A stretch of 64,000 nt of DNA from Colocasia esculenta. Its lineage: Eukaryota; Streptophyta; Magnoliopsida; Alismatales; Araceae. Shown here piece by piece: positions 36,447 through 47,466 of this stretch (positions are counted from its first letter, which is position 1; each line of letters opens with the position of its first letter). Under the pieces are notes generated by a model, which saw only the letters and a list, made by a program, of their open reading frames with translations, was not told the DNA's origin and did no database searches. The stretch is from contig CM024766.1 in the NCBI GenBank assembly GCA_014218235.1, positions 70,173,207 through 70,237,206 of the forward strand. Reading direction: 5' to 3'. The translations under genes were made by a program, and so were the position numbers.

Positions 36447-37328
36447 CATGGTTTATCATGGCGAATTGGATCGGGCCGATTAGGGCGAATCGGAGTGGAT
36501 CAGGGGAAACCCGATTCGCGATTCGCCTGATTCGGTCCGATTCGTATATATATATATATAAATATAAATATATATAAATATATATATATAATATATATTA
36601 CATATATTTGTATATGTAAGACATATATACATGCATATATGTAACATATGTATGTCAGATATGAGAATGGGCTGAGGGATTCACATAGTATGACATGAAA
36701 CTCATACCTTATTTTTCACTTTCTAATTGAAAAGAAACTAGAAAGTGAAAATTCTCATGAGTTTGAGTGATGATAGTTTAGGTTTGACCAAATCTTGAGA
36801 GGTCTCAAGCAGACTTACTGTTAGTAGGAGAGCGGCTCCCTTGGAGAAGTCACATGCACATTTGACTTTTTTTTCCGGACTTTGAATTTTTAGTGTTCCA
36901 TATGGTTTATTTGAATTATCAAATTTTTAGATAGACCAAATTAAGAGAGATTAGAAAGTTGGCATTTTGCTAAAATCACCAAAATCGTGATTTTCTTCTT
37001 CGATGGGGGAGTTGACTTTTTATTGGTAAGATATATAATTTTTTTGATATTTTTATTGGATTAAAATGGGGGGTACTTCCTTATTTACATTCCATATCAT
37101 TTAAGTAAATGTTACTTAAATGATATGAAATGTAAATAAGGTATGAAGAGGAATGTAAATAAGGTATGAAGAGGAAACCATGTTCCCCTATGGGTAATAT
37201 ACACATACATAAATATAATATATATAATAATCCTATGCGAATCGAACCGATTCGGTCCGATTCCATGCGAATCGAACCGAATCAGGGAGAACCCGATTCG
37301 GTCCGAATCGCCAATCCGTCAAACCTTG
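36447..37328. mobile_element. non-autonomous hAT-type MITE in an intron of the antisense gene
   Basis: 882 bp between perfect 8-bp duplications TGTTAAAG (36439-36446 and 37329-37336). Ends are CATGGTTTATCATGGCG and, on the other strand, CAAGGTTTGACGGATTGGCG, an imperfect terminal inverted repeat. An 8-bp duplication and CA...TG ends fit the hAT superfamily. It codes for nothing. Subterminal regions repeat GATTCGGTCCGATTCG-like sequence at both ends, and an AT run lies at about 36547-36600. It lies wholly within the intron between exons 4 and 5. Confidence 0.8.
37079..37140. repeat. long hairpin inside the MITE
   Basis: CTTATTTACATTCCATATCA is followed by its near-perfect inverted copy, arms about 28 bp around a short loop at ATG. 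The right arm is then partly repeated at 37150-37166. It could fold as a stem-loop or be a relic of a smaller nested MITE. Confidence 0.8.
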
Positions 37329-38871
37329 TGTTAAAGAAGTCAAGGTTTAAAGGTGCATACCCTCACTAGCCTCATGAAGTCACGGCCCCCGTACTGCTCC
37401 TGGAAACGCTGGAGGTAGGTGAGGCTGTCGGTGGCGTCCGACTCCACGAGCTGTCCGCCGCGCTGCCAGTCAGTGTACTGCTCTGGGAAGCGGAGACGCT
37501 AGTCCACCGTCTTCGCCTTCCCCCGCGTCCTCCTCCCGATCCCCCGGGGCTCCGTCTCCTCGTGCCACGCCTGGTGCAGACCGAGGGTGCGGGCAGCCAG
37601 CCGCAGACAAAGCGGCTCGATCTCATTCAGGCAATGGACCTAAAGGTCCCGCCCGAAATGAGGCCGGCCGCTCTCAACCCACGGCTGACCGTCATCACCC
37701 TGGCTCACATAGGGCTCCCACACGACCTGCACACATGCATTGGTTAGTCACATATAATAATTAATATCAAATGCATGAATTGAAAAGGAAATGAATGTGG
37801 CACGTACCAAGAGCGCCGGGAAATCTCGGATGTCATGGTGGATGGTGTCCAGCTGGAGGGAGAAGGTGGTCTCCATCACCACCGTGAGCCACCTCCAGGC
37901 GAGGGGCACCGCATCTGGCCGCACTTGGGTCGCCCTGCCCAGGGGGAGGTAGTAATACGACCACACTTGTATACATGCACACATCGATCAGTTTCACTAA
38001 TAAATTTTAAAAGTGCAAGAAAAAAAAAAGGTGTAAAAGAAAGAGTCGTACCTGTAGAAAGAGCGCAAATCCGCCCACTATGGTCTCCCGACCAGTGCCA
38101 CTGGAGAGGTCAGCTAAGGTGTGTGCTAGGAAGGCCGCACCCCAGGCATATCGCCCGACCCCCTCCAGATCCTCCAGGATCTCAAGGAAGCGGCAGTGGA
38201 TGCCATATCCCTTGGTGGTCAATAGCATCTTCCCGAGGAAAAATACTAGAAACCGCCGCAGATCCCGGTCCACCCTCTCCTCATCCTCGGGGTCCTGGCA
38301 GTAGACTGCTCGGGCTAGCCCCACCGCCCGCTGCACGAACGCCTGCAGCGTCTCGTCCCCCCTCTGCCTCACTCCCTGGAGACCCAGGGTCTCCAAAAGC
38401 TCCACCCGGCCGACCATCCTCCGGTCGACGAGCTCATCCCCCTGGGGCTCCATATCTAGTAAATCCTGTGGGAACTCTGTGTAGTTCACATAGGTGACCC
38501 CGGTCACCACCTCCCCATCTTCCCTCAATTCGGTAATCCAGGCCACATTCTCCAGGGATGGCACCATGTGCCCCTAGGGAAAGAGGAACGCCCGGCTCAC
38601 CCTGTCCCATCTCTCCAGCAGCGCCTGTATTAGGGGGCTGTCCACGTAGAAGGGCTCGATCTCCAAGATCGGCCCGAACTCCATCCCCCAAACTCTCTCT
38701 CTCTCTCTCCGAAAGTCCGGAGCCCCTGATATGCTGCAAGCACTAGTGGCCACTACATCCTCGGCTTCATTATTCCCTGCACAATGTACACACAAGTCAG
38801 TTCACATTAAAAAAGTCAAAGTTATGCAAAAATTAGGCCTAAATTTCCTCCCTCGGGCAGCCTTTTGAATC

Positions 38872-39037
38872 GCGGCCAACACAGTGGCCGAGGTTCCATT
38901 TTGAAACGCGACCGCCCTGTAGGCCACTGTTCAATTTTGAAACGCGTCCGCCCTATAGGCTGCATTTCAAGGATGAAACGCGGTGGCCTTAGCCGCCGCG
39001 ATTCATTCGCATGAACTGCATCCACTGTAGTGGACGC
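38872..39037. promoter_or_regulatory. phased dyad array, five copies at 36-38 bp intervals, in intron 1 of the antisense gene
   Basis: Dyads start at 38872, 38908, 38944, 38980 and 39018, each 20 bp from left-arm start to right-arm end. The best is 39018-39037 (GCATC-N10-GACGC followed by GATTC). Units begin GAAACGCG or GAATCGCG. The steps of 36, 36, 36 and 38 bp make this a tandem array of the same motif found in the LTR. Confidence 0.75.
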
Positions 39038-39589
39038 GATTCGCGCCTTTGCCGTCCCCGGCGCCGACGGCACCTCCCCCCTTCTTCTTTCCCAAAACCA
39101 AAAGATAAGGGTTCAAGGCTTACCGTCTCCGGCCGTGGGGGACCTTCCGGCCGAGCCGCCCTCTCCTCCACTCTGCATAGTCTCCGGTGCCCTCGTCTGC
39201 CGCCTCCTCCTCATCCATCGCCGCCGCCCCTTGTTCCGTCACCGGCGCCTCTGCCTACACCATGGCCAGATCGCTGGGGATCGCCATCAACTCCGCCACC
39301 ATGGCGCTCGCGTCCATGACCGGAGTTCCCGCTGGCGTCGGCGTCGCCGCCATCCCCTCCGTCGCTGGCGATCCTTCCCGCCGCTGCCGCTTCCCCGCCG
39401 CCTTCTTCATCGTAGAGGGAGGGAGAAAGAGAGAGAAGAGGCAGAAGAAAGAGAGAGAGGAGTCGTGAGAGAGAGAGAAAGAGAGCCAGGGGGGTCAGAG
39501 TTGGGAGAAGGCTCAGGTTGCAGGAGTGCTAAAAGAGTGGGCAGCCGGCACCCTCGGGCGTTTTATAGCCTTCGGCGAGTTTTGAAATC

Positions 39590-39822
39590 GCGCCCGGTGC
39601 AGTGGACACGAATATGAACCGCCTCTGTTAAATGCGTCCGCCTGAGCCGCCGCGATTCAGAAGTCATCATTACCCCGGCACAGACTCTTAGGCGTGTGGT
39701 TTTTGAAAAATTGAAGTACAAATTGAAAGCGCGTCGGGGCCATAGCACGCGATTAAGGAAAAGAGGCAACGACTATGTTGGACGTGGATCAAAGGGATAT
39801 CCGCGGCGTCTGTTGCGAACGT
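39590..39822. promoter_or_regulatory. dyad cluster upstream of the antisense mobile-domain gene
   Basis: Copies at 39590-39609, 39634-39653, 39731-39750, 39766-39785 and 39803-39822, each exactly 20 bp with GCGTC-type and GACGC-type arms. They stand 180-410 bp upstream of the ATG at 39410 on the minus strand, where a promoter would lie. Confidence 0.7.
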
Positions 39823-39943
39823 GATTCAGAATGCTCATATGAGGGCAATTTTGAGGAGAATTTCAAGCTGTTTGGATGAAACAATCACATTTAAAGGGGC
39901 AATTTGGCCATGCAAACAACATAACATAATTCTCATTGAAGAT

Positions 39944-41309
39944 TCATTCCCGCCGTTTACAAACGGCCACCTTGGGCCATAGCTTTCCAAGCTCCCTTAC
40001 ATAACCCATCCATTCATCCTTAATCTCCTCCACATTTGGGACCGGCCTCCTAAAAGAGCACACGTTCCATAGCACTTTTATTGTGTCCGTCTCTTCACCG
40101 TCATTGTTGGTGCCGACGTCCCGCCTTTTGATTGGCGAGAGGTGAGACGACCCTTCAAAGGTGCACCGTGGAAGCCCGAGTTGAGGAAGGCAGCGGTGTG
40201 GGTTGTAAAGGACGGACTCGGACACCCCGATCAATCGCAAAGCCACCCCGGGTGCTAGATGGGTCCGCAAGTCCTTGGTGAAAAGTGGCGTCAGAATAAA
40301 GGTAAACGCATTCCCGGGCATGTCTCGGAAGTAATCACTCCAATCCGCCCGCGTTTTAAGTTGTGGCACCTGATTAGCCACGCACCCTTCTAGGCCGACA
40401 ATGTTATCCAAGAGCTTGAGTGGACTCTTGGAAAAGATACGGGACGAGCTAGAAACTTCGTTGCTCACATCAAACTTGAAATGTAGGTCAGTCCAACAAG
40501 TAAACAAAAGCATTGAACCATACGGAGGCCTACCCAACTTTGTCGCCGTCAGTCCGCTATAAAGAAAGGCTAGCACCGCCGGTCCCAACCTCTCGCCCCC
40601 CCATATGGCGCACATCGTGCCTAGTTGATTCTCCTCTAAAATATTATCGATCGAGGGGAAAAGGAGTGCGCCCGCCACGCAGATGGCGAAACCCTTCATC
40701 ACCTGTTCCAGCCTCTCGCCATTCCCCACCCTTGGTAACTTCTTCATGGTCCAGGCCGCCATCCTCTGCAAGTTTATACCTTTTTCGGTCCTGAGACCAT
40801 GGCCCCCCCCTCGCATCCATAAAGCTTTCAAGCACCGCCTTGCTTGTATGGCACCTCGACATGATCGTCATCTCATCCTCGTCGCCGTGCCTCATCCGCT
40901 TTAAACCTAATAAGATCTCAACCTCTTCCAACAAGATAGTGGCTTCAAAACTTTTGAAGAGGAAGGTGTGGGTTTGGGGATGCCAAAGTTCAACTAATGC
41001 CCCCAGAGCCACCCAGTCAAGGTAGATCTCGTGGTATTTTTTGGCATGGACGGCAAGGTTGTTAATCCCCCACTTCTTAAGGATGTTGGTCATGTCTAGG
41101 GTAATAGTGGAGGTGAGTTGTTGAAGCCATGAAACGCCGGTTACCCGGGAAGAGTGGGTAATCCTATGCATGGGTAATGGTTGCATAAGAATGGCATGTG
41201 TGCATGGCGATGAAGGGGTTTGGCCATAGCATTGGAAGAGGAAGAGATAAAGAAAAGAAAAAAAGAGAGAAAGAAGAAGAGGAAAACACCAAGAAACCGT
41301 TAAGAGCAA
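39944..41309 (-). pseudogene. second antisense gene, plant-mobile-domain/DUF7745-like
   Basis: Two overlapping minus-strand frames make one protein. The upstream part holds NNLAVHAKKYHEIYLDW and LVELWHPQTHTFLF; the downstream part holds GFAICVAGALLFPS, LAFLYSGLTATKLGRP and FTCWTDLHFKFD. This pattern resembles the DUF7745/mobile-domain proteins common as extra ORFs in Tat elements. The frame changes at a run of eight C (40803-40810), so one slippage event may be its only break. The start is unclear: ATG 41309 gives a hydrophobic leader that may be untranslated, and ATG 41186 is the alternative. The stop is at 39944-39946. No catalytic motif is seen. Confidence 0.65.
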
Positions 41310-42697
41310 GTCAAGAACATGAAGAACACATTAAAAACCAAAGCTTAAAAATCAAATACTTACCAACTTAGCTTGAACTAGCTTGCAAATGTGTCCTTCC
41401 ACTTGACTTAGCCTTTGGAATCCATCTCCTCTTGACCCCTTGGAAGAGGAAGAACCACCATGCTCCATTTTTTTCAAAGGCTTCTTCCCCTACTCCAAAG
41501 CTCCTTCTCCTTCTCTTCTCCTTCTCCTTAATTCAAAATTCTTGACCCTTACACCTTAAGGGGGGAAGAGAGCATGAAAGGGAGGGGAGAACCATGAAAA
41601 GAATAAGTGGAGGGGTGTCTTGTGACCCCTTGGTCCGGAAGCCCCCCTTCTCCATGCAATAAAGGGAAGAAAAGACGAAATGTCAAGTCTCAGATTGACA
41701 GCTTGAATCACGTCCGATGCAGTGGACACGATTCATGATTGAAAGGCGTCCGATATCCCCGCTGCGCTTTACAAGTAGCATTATTTTCATATTTTTCCAT
41801 GTTGCTTGTCATTGCTAATGAGTCTTTGAGCGCAGGATCTGGGTGTCTTTCTCGCCACGCAATTCATGATCATCTTCAGCGACTGCTAGCTCTGGTATTG
41901 TATATATTGCATCCTACTATACGATATACCTTATTAGATCATATCAAGGACCTTGAGGCTCTGATGAATCTGGAATTTGAGTTCCCCTCCTCCGCCAAAA
42001 ACAATGATGATTCCAGAGGATTCTTATGACTTGAGGATAGGCTGTTGCATTATCGAAGGACGATGGTTCTGTCCGGTATCTTGACTTCGGCATCGTAACA
42101 ATATTATGTTTGATTATCTTATATTTTCTTTTGTTTTAATCTTTTTCTTTTAGCCCAGCATGCATCATGTAGGTCTTTGATCATAACTCCGGATAATCAC
42201 TCTCGTCTTTAATTGAAGAGAACCACTAATTTCTCAAATGCCCATTAACATGAAAATATTCCACTCCGAGTCAAGTACTCAGTTCATTGTGTTGATTGTT
42301 TGAGGAAAGTCCTTTGAGAAACTCAGTCGTTTTGGATTCCTATTCCAGTTCATCTAAAAAACTCCCAAAGATCCACCTGAGGCAGTGGCAGACGCCCCTG
42401 ATGGTGCAACCTAACGGATTGTGTCCTTAGGTACTTCCCCGATGCTGGAAGTTGATCTTTCTCCTTGTCGTGCCCACGTGCACACTCTTTCTCCTTTTCG
42501 TCCAGCCATTGAGTTTTCTCCTGAGATTTTCTGAAAGCTGCTTCACTTCGAATTGACGAACAGCTCCAGTCGTATGTTGTTAAGGGCGTGTCTCATCACA
42601 CCTTGGCGTCTACTTTTTAGTCATTCCACTTCATTCACCCCATTTCATTACTTTCATTTCGTGTCACTACACTTCATTTCCTTGCAAAGCAGACGCC
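41310..42697. other. Tat 3' region upstream of the second antisense gene
   Basis: No supported gene is seen. Two dyads at 41710-41729 and 41746-41765, 36 bp apart, lie about 400 bp upstream of the antisense gene start. A CT-rich patch is at 41480-41530. The ORF at 41739-42029 has no family resemblance. Confidence 0.5.
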
Positions 42698-42710
42698 AAG
42701 GAGAGGCAGC
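42698..42710 (+). other. candidate polypurine tract of the Tat element
   Basis: AAGGAGAGGCAGC immediately before the 3' LTR; the purine run AAGGAGAGG is interrupted only at its end. Confidence 0.5.
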
Positions 42711-44330
42711 TGTAGACACGCCATTTAAGCATCATGTCGAGCAAATTTCATGTTACACCATAATGCCTCGAAGTGCCTCTCTTCGATTAACCTCTTGAGT
42801 GATTTTTATTTTTTTTCTAGATTTTCTAGGATTTTTAGGAATTTCTCAAAGGGGGTCGAAAGGGTCTATTAAACCTAAATTATTCGCGTCTGACATAGTG
42901 GACGTCTTTTTTAGGAGGAGTGATCCACGGCGGGTAAAACTGACGCGCATCACACTTGCTTTTTTCATACCTTCTGTCTGGAATCACGTCCGACAAAGTC
43001 GCCGCGATTTAAAGTCAAAGCCTAAGCCATACCTCTAAAGGCGCGGCATTTAAGAGGGGTCACGTTTCAAATCATGATAAATCAAGAATCGCGTCTGGCT
43101 AAGCCGACGCAATTCAAAGTCAAAACCTAAATGTACCCCCCCCTAAGCCGCGGTATTTAAGAGCCCCCATGCCTCAAATCATGGCAAATTTAGAATCACC
43201 TCCGCTTATGTCGCCACATTTTCAAAAGCCATCAATCAAATCAAGATCGATTCTATCAAAAGATCGATTTGGTAGGAAAATGCGGCGGCTTTACCAGATG
43301 CGATTCTCGACGTAGCTGTGGGCTATAATCATCATGCGAATGTCAAATCTGGTGGAAATCAAGGCGCTTCTATATCTGCGGCACTTTAGTCGGATGCGAT
43401 TCATCATAGAAAGGCGTCCACTGTCTCCGACGCGATTCAAGAATTTTATCTATAAATACAGACCCAGGGGTCATTTGTTCCATAACTTTCCCCGACTGCG
43501 GTGAAGCCCTGCCGAACTGGTGCCTCGACCTCCGAGCCAAAGTTTCCAACCCACCCCCCACCCCCACCCCGAGGTGAAGCCCTGCCGGGTCAGAAGCTCG
43601 TGTTCCGGAGCCAAGGAGAAGCTCGCTCGTCATCCTACGTCTTCCTCCACGGGATCTGGAGCCTTCATTCCTCTCGCGAGCGTTGGAGGAAGGCGGGGAG
43701 GGCGTCTCTTCATCTCCTTCATCCGCCAGGGCGGCGGGCTACATCGCCGTCTCCTCTCCCTTCCATTCCTTTTCACTTTAGTCTTCTTTAGCATTGCATT
43801 CATCACACTCATTACACACACACACCGCATCTTTCTTCTACCTACCTTTTAGGGGTTTAATACTACCCCCATGAGGTGTATTAACTTTCGGTTAATGCTT
43901 TTTATTTCCATCTCTTTCGAGCATTTTACCACACTTCACAGTCTGACCTTTTCTTCACTTGTTTTCTTGTTTCTACTTTTTGCATGGTAACCATCGAGCT
44001 AAATCTCCTTCGCCGGCCAGTCGGTGGAAGGAGGAAGGAGGACCCACGCACACAACTCCTGCGATCTCCGGGTGAAGGTAAGTCCCCCGTGTCTTCCTCT
44101 TCTCCCGTCTCCTTCGGTGCCTACGAGCACTTGACAATCACATCACACCACCCTCGTGCACACACGCACCGCTTCCCTTCTTTCTTTCGTACTTTTTCTA
44201 CTTTTCCACCCATCTCGCCATCTTCTTTTCATTACATGTTAATAAACCTTTTCTTTTCCCTTTTTTTTAAAGTCATATTTTTCCCCTTTGTGGGACCGTG
44301 TTTTCGGGGAAAAGGAAAACACCGTCTACA
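42711..44330 (+). repeat. Tat element 3' LTR
   Basis: 1620 bp, same ends as the 5' LTR. It holds the eight dyads at matching places (first at 42886-42905 and 42927-42946), the 105-bp repeats, and TATAAATACAG at 43451. Differences from the 5' LTR are mostly single changes, many of them C/T or G/A. Confidence 0.92.
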
Positions 44331-44639
44331 GCAGGGATGCAGAGATTAGCTTGCAGCTACAAACGCTTGGATTGGTCTTTGCATCTTCAGAAAAGATCTT
44401 CTAAATCTTTTATCCTTTCAACAGGTTGACGAATCCATACTTTACGTGCTTTACTACAAGAAGCCTGCATGCATTAAAACATAAATACCTAGACAATCTT
44501 TTTGTCTGGTCGTCAGTCAACTCTGGCAAACGTGCAGCAATGATATGCTCAAACTGGAAAGGATATCCTGTCATCACACAAATCTAGACTTTATGTGGTA
44601 TATCAAATAAGCAAGAAGATTTCGTGTGAAATGATCAAA
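44331..44639. other. flank between the Tat element and the copia LTR
   Basis: No gene is seen. GCAGG at 44331-44335 is the right copy of the Tat target site. The rest may be the U3 part of the copia LTR whose other half is at 781-1575. Confidence 0.4.
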
Positions 44640-45948
44640 ATGAAAGGTGGCGGAATCACCTAAGATAGTAATCTAGAAGGGGGTTGAATAGATTACTACC
44701 AGTTAGAAATAGTATAACCTTTTTTTCGATCCAACATTGACTTATCGAAAACTTAACCAGATTCGTATGGAATTCAAACTATGATGTGTGTGCTGATTAT
44801 GAGCAGAACAATACCAATCTATCTAGTGTGTGAGTAATCAACATGCCTACCAAACATCTACCGTGAAGACGTTCAAACCATAGGACACGAAGATTTAAGG
44901 TGGTTTGGAGTACACAACTTGTGTATCCTACGTCCACCGTCCACACACACGCGCAGAAACAACTGCTTATGAGTGAGTTCACTCTACAAATCACATACAC
45001 ATGTTGTCTGATGCAAACACGCAATCAAGACAACAAACCACAAGTGAATCAAGCACAAGGGACGCTTGAATCACTACCACACGCACAGATATAGAAGAAG
45101 TATTGAAAGAGAAGAGTTCTGAGATGTAGAAGCAAATCCTGATGTAGAACTCTTCTTTCTGGTCGTCCAAAAGATCTCCAAGCTTCAACTTGATGAAGAT
45201 CAGATGATGTAGAAGCTTGAACCACGGACGAACTGACTTCAACTCCATTCGGAAGATGGATCTTCTTTTCTATGGACAGAGGGTTGAAGCAGAGTAGCAA
45301 GAAGAAGCTTTTCTCTTGGGTTTTGCTTAGGGTTTTGGTATGGTGGCTTCTTGCTGCGAAAATACCTTCATATGATCTTTATACATGGGTGTCTAAGTAT
45401 GGAGAGTCGTGCTCAAAGGGATCTCCCAAATATAGATCATATCCTGACCATCAGATCTTACTTAAACTTCGGCTGTCGACAGGCACTCCATAGCTGTCGA
45501 CAACTACTGCTCAATTCTGGTTTCCAGAACCATGGTTGTGCTAGAAAATTGGATCTGTCGACAGGCGAGTTGCTGCTGTCGACGGGCCATCTGCATTTTT
45601 CGACAGGTGGGCTTCAGCTGTTGACAGCTACTGTCCCAATTGAGCTTCCAGTAGCTTGTTTTCTTATGGATGGTCTATCTGTCGACAGGCTTCTTCTTGG
45701 CTGTCGACAGGTGTGTACTTGAAGGCTTTTACAAAGTCTTTTGCACTTGACATTGAGTGCTTGTCTTGCATACATTCACACCTACATAAAAAGACACTCT
45801 ATGTGAGATACAATGAATACATAGGTGATCATTTTGCACTTGCATATGTCATTCATGTCTTTATCAAATTTGGCATTTTACAAACATCAATTGCAACATC
45901 CATTGAATTCACATCATCAAAAACATTTAAACACATGAGAACCCAACA
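44640..45948 (-). repeat. copia 3' LTR
   Basis: In sense orientation it begins TGTTGGGTTCTCATG at 45948, directly after the polypurine tract. The far end is estimated near 44640, past a TTCAACCCCCTTC stretch usual near the end of such LTRs; the exact end cannot be fixed without the other LTR. U3 holds four pairs of CTGTCGACAG-type palindromes (45473-45710). A TATAAAG box is at the complement of 45377-45383. Confidence 0.7.
45473..45710. promoter_or_regulatory. four pairs of CTGTCGACAG palindromes in copia U3
   Basis: Pairs start at 45473/45494, 45555/45576, 45597/45618 and 45679/45701, so the two members stand 21, 21, 21 and 22 bp apart. Most are exact CTGTCGACAG or differ by one base (CTGTTGACAG). 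The cluster lies about 90-330 bp upstream of the TATA box in sense orientation. Confidence 0.82.
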
Positions 45949-45964
45949 TTCTCCCCCTTTTTGA
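45949..45964 (-). other. copia polypurine tract
   Basis: On the minus strand CAAAAAGGGGGAGAA directly precedes the LTR start, preceded by TTTGTCATCAT. This is the standard SIRE-type end of the internal region. Confidence 0.85.
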
Positions 45965-46252
45965 TGATGACAAAATTTATAATTGATGTTTTCTCCCCAT
46001 TTTTGCAACATCCAAAAAGTCAAATCATGCACCCATGGACAAAAGTGAAACAAAGAACTGTGATTTCATTGATGGAATTTGAAGTACACACAGTTACAAA
46101 AGATGCCCAGTACATGATGTAAATAAAAGCAAAAGGGAAATGACATGACTAACTTAGAGAACTAACAAACTCAAAGCTAAGACACCAGACTCATGACCCA
46201 AACCTAGTGAATATAAAAAAAACTACATTTCCCAAACTGAATCCTACACTCT

Positions 46253-47466
46253 CTAGACATAGTCATTCCCAGGAGCAGGGGGATGACGGAACTCATGAAA
46301 CTCGGTAGAGAGCCTGGTAAGCTGGTGCTGAATTTGCACATGAGTATCGGCCAGTGCATCCATCCTTGTATCAACATGATCAAGACGAGCATTGAGATGG
46401 TCAAAGCCTGTAGTGAGTTGGTTCTGCAGTTGGGCCATCTGACCAGCAATAAAATCTCTAAGAGATGGTGTTGGACCCTGTGGTGCTTGGTCTTCAGCAG
46501 CATTTTCATCTTCTCCCTGAGCATCCATTGGCTCTGCTTGGGAGTATTCATCATCGCCATCATCTTCAGCATCTGTATCAGACTCTTGGGCAACCTCCGA
46601 CGTCTGACCCTTGAGAGTCCTTGTGACTCTCCCATCTACAAGCTTGTAGCCCATCCTATGTACCGCAGTGAGATCAAAGGAGCTGTGGGATGAGAGAGTT
46701 TTACACTCAGAATTAGAGATGGGAATGCCAATGAAGGAAAGGAGAGATGTGATAGGGCAGGCATATGGCATAGACCTCTTGGAATTGGTAAAGCACTGTT
46801 TGATGAGGTCAACCATAAGGAGAGGGAGATTAATTTGCTCAGTCCTAAGGAAATAGTAGAAGAGGGACTTATGGACTGTAGTGACGAGTTCCCTGCTTCC
46901 GTCCTTAGGAATGACCAAAGTGGTGAAAATGTGATGAATGAGACGATTCAGTGGAGGGAAGGAATTTGCATTTAGCTTCAAGTGATCGACACTAGGATGA
47001 TAGATCTGGTGAGTGATGAGGGTGTAGAAGTTAGAGGCAGAAGGAGGATTGACAAGGATATTTGCCCCTGAGTTTGGAATTTGAAATGCACGACAAAGGA
47101 GGTTTGGAGAGATTTGAAAAGTGGTACCCTTTACCGTGGTGTAAAGCTCATCACCTTGAACAAACAACTCCAGGTTGTTGTAAAACTCTGTCACAGTGAC
47201 TGGGGAGTACCACTTGTGGGAGTACAGAAAGGCCGTCCAACCCTAGGTGTCAAACAGGGGCTGGAGACCAGGGAACATGTCCTCCAGGGACTCGAAATCC
47301 ATGAACCGTGGCTGGACAAACTTGGTGAAGGAGCCCCAGACCTTAGAAGTTTGGCAGTTGGGAGAGACAATGAGCTCCGATAGCCGGCAGGAGCCCTGGA
47401 ACCATCGACGGCTTTTGGCGAGATGGGACGCCGACAGGAAGCAAGGCGTTTTCTTGGGGGAGCCAT
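46253..47466 (-). pseudogene. envelope-like ORF (putative plant transposon protein domain)
   Basis: It is downstream of pol in sense direction, where SIRE elements carry an envelope-like ORF. The domain core runs from FMDFESLEDMFPG through FYNNLELFVQGDELYTTVKG and ISPNLLCRAFQIP to LISFIGIPIS-like sequence near 46720. An acidic stretch (DTDAEDDGDDEYSQ) and a heptad-like C-terminus (LDHVDTRMDALADTHVQIQ) follow. A TAG at 47243-47245 breaks the frame 17 codons before Met 47194. The likely start, MAPPRKRLAS at 47466, is in another frame, so a frameshift lies between. The ORF at 47485-47811 on the + strand is a shadow. Membrane insertion is not evident and the role is unknown. Confidence 0.7.

Larger units (their letters stand above)
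35478..39410 (-). pseudogene. antisense multi-exon gene, plant-mobile-domain-like with coiled-coil tail
   Basis: Seven exons can be traced on the minus strand, with GT-AG at each proposed junction: 39410-39124, 38776-38052, 37965-37808, 37726-37361, 36399-36308, 36237-36088 and 36017-35478. Exon 1 starts MKKAAGKRQRREG. Exon 2 resembles the plant mobile domain (VTGVTYVNYTEFP, FLVFFLGKMLLTTKGYGIHC, YAWGAAFLAHTLADLSSGTG). Exons 5-7 give a long Glu/Gln/Arg-rich coiled coil (ELSQQLSELRMQVTQQ). Five TAG stops (exons 1, 2, two in 4, and 7) and phase mismatches around exons 1/2, 2/3 and 4/5 show it is dead. Antisense ORFs of this kind are known in Tat elements; their role is unknown. The exon model is by eye. 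Confidence 0.7.

Noticed and set aside
38872..39037. CRISPR-like regular spacing
   Set aside because: Repeats are short, degenerate, interrupted palindromes with a 36-bp step in a plant retrotransposon; no cas genes and no prokaryotic context.
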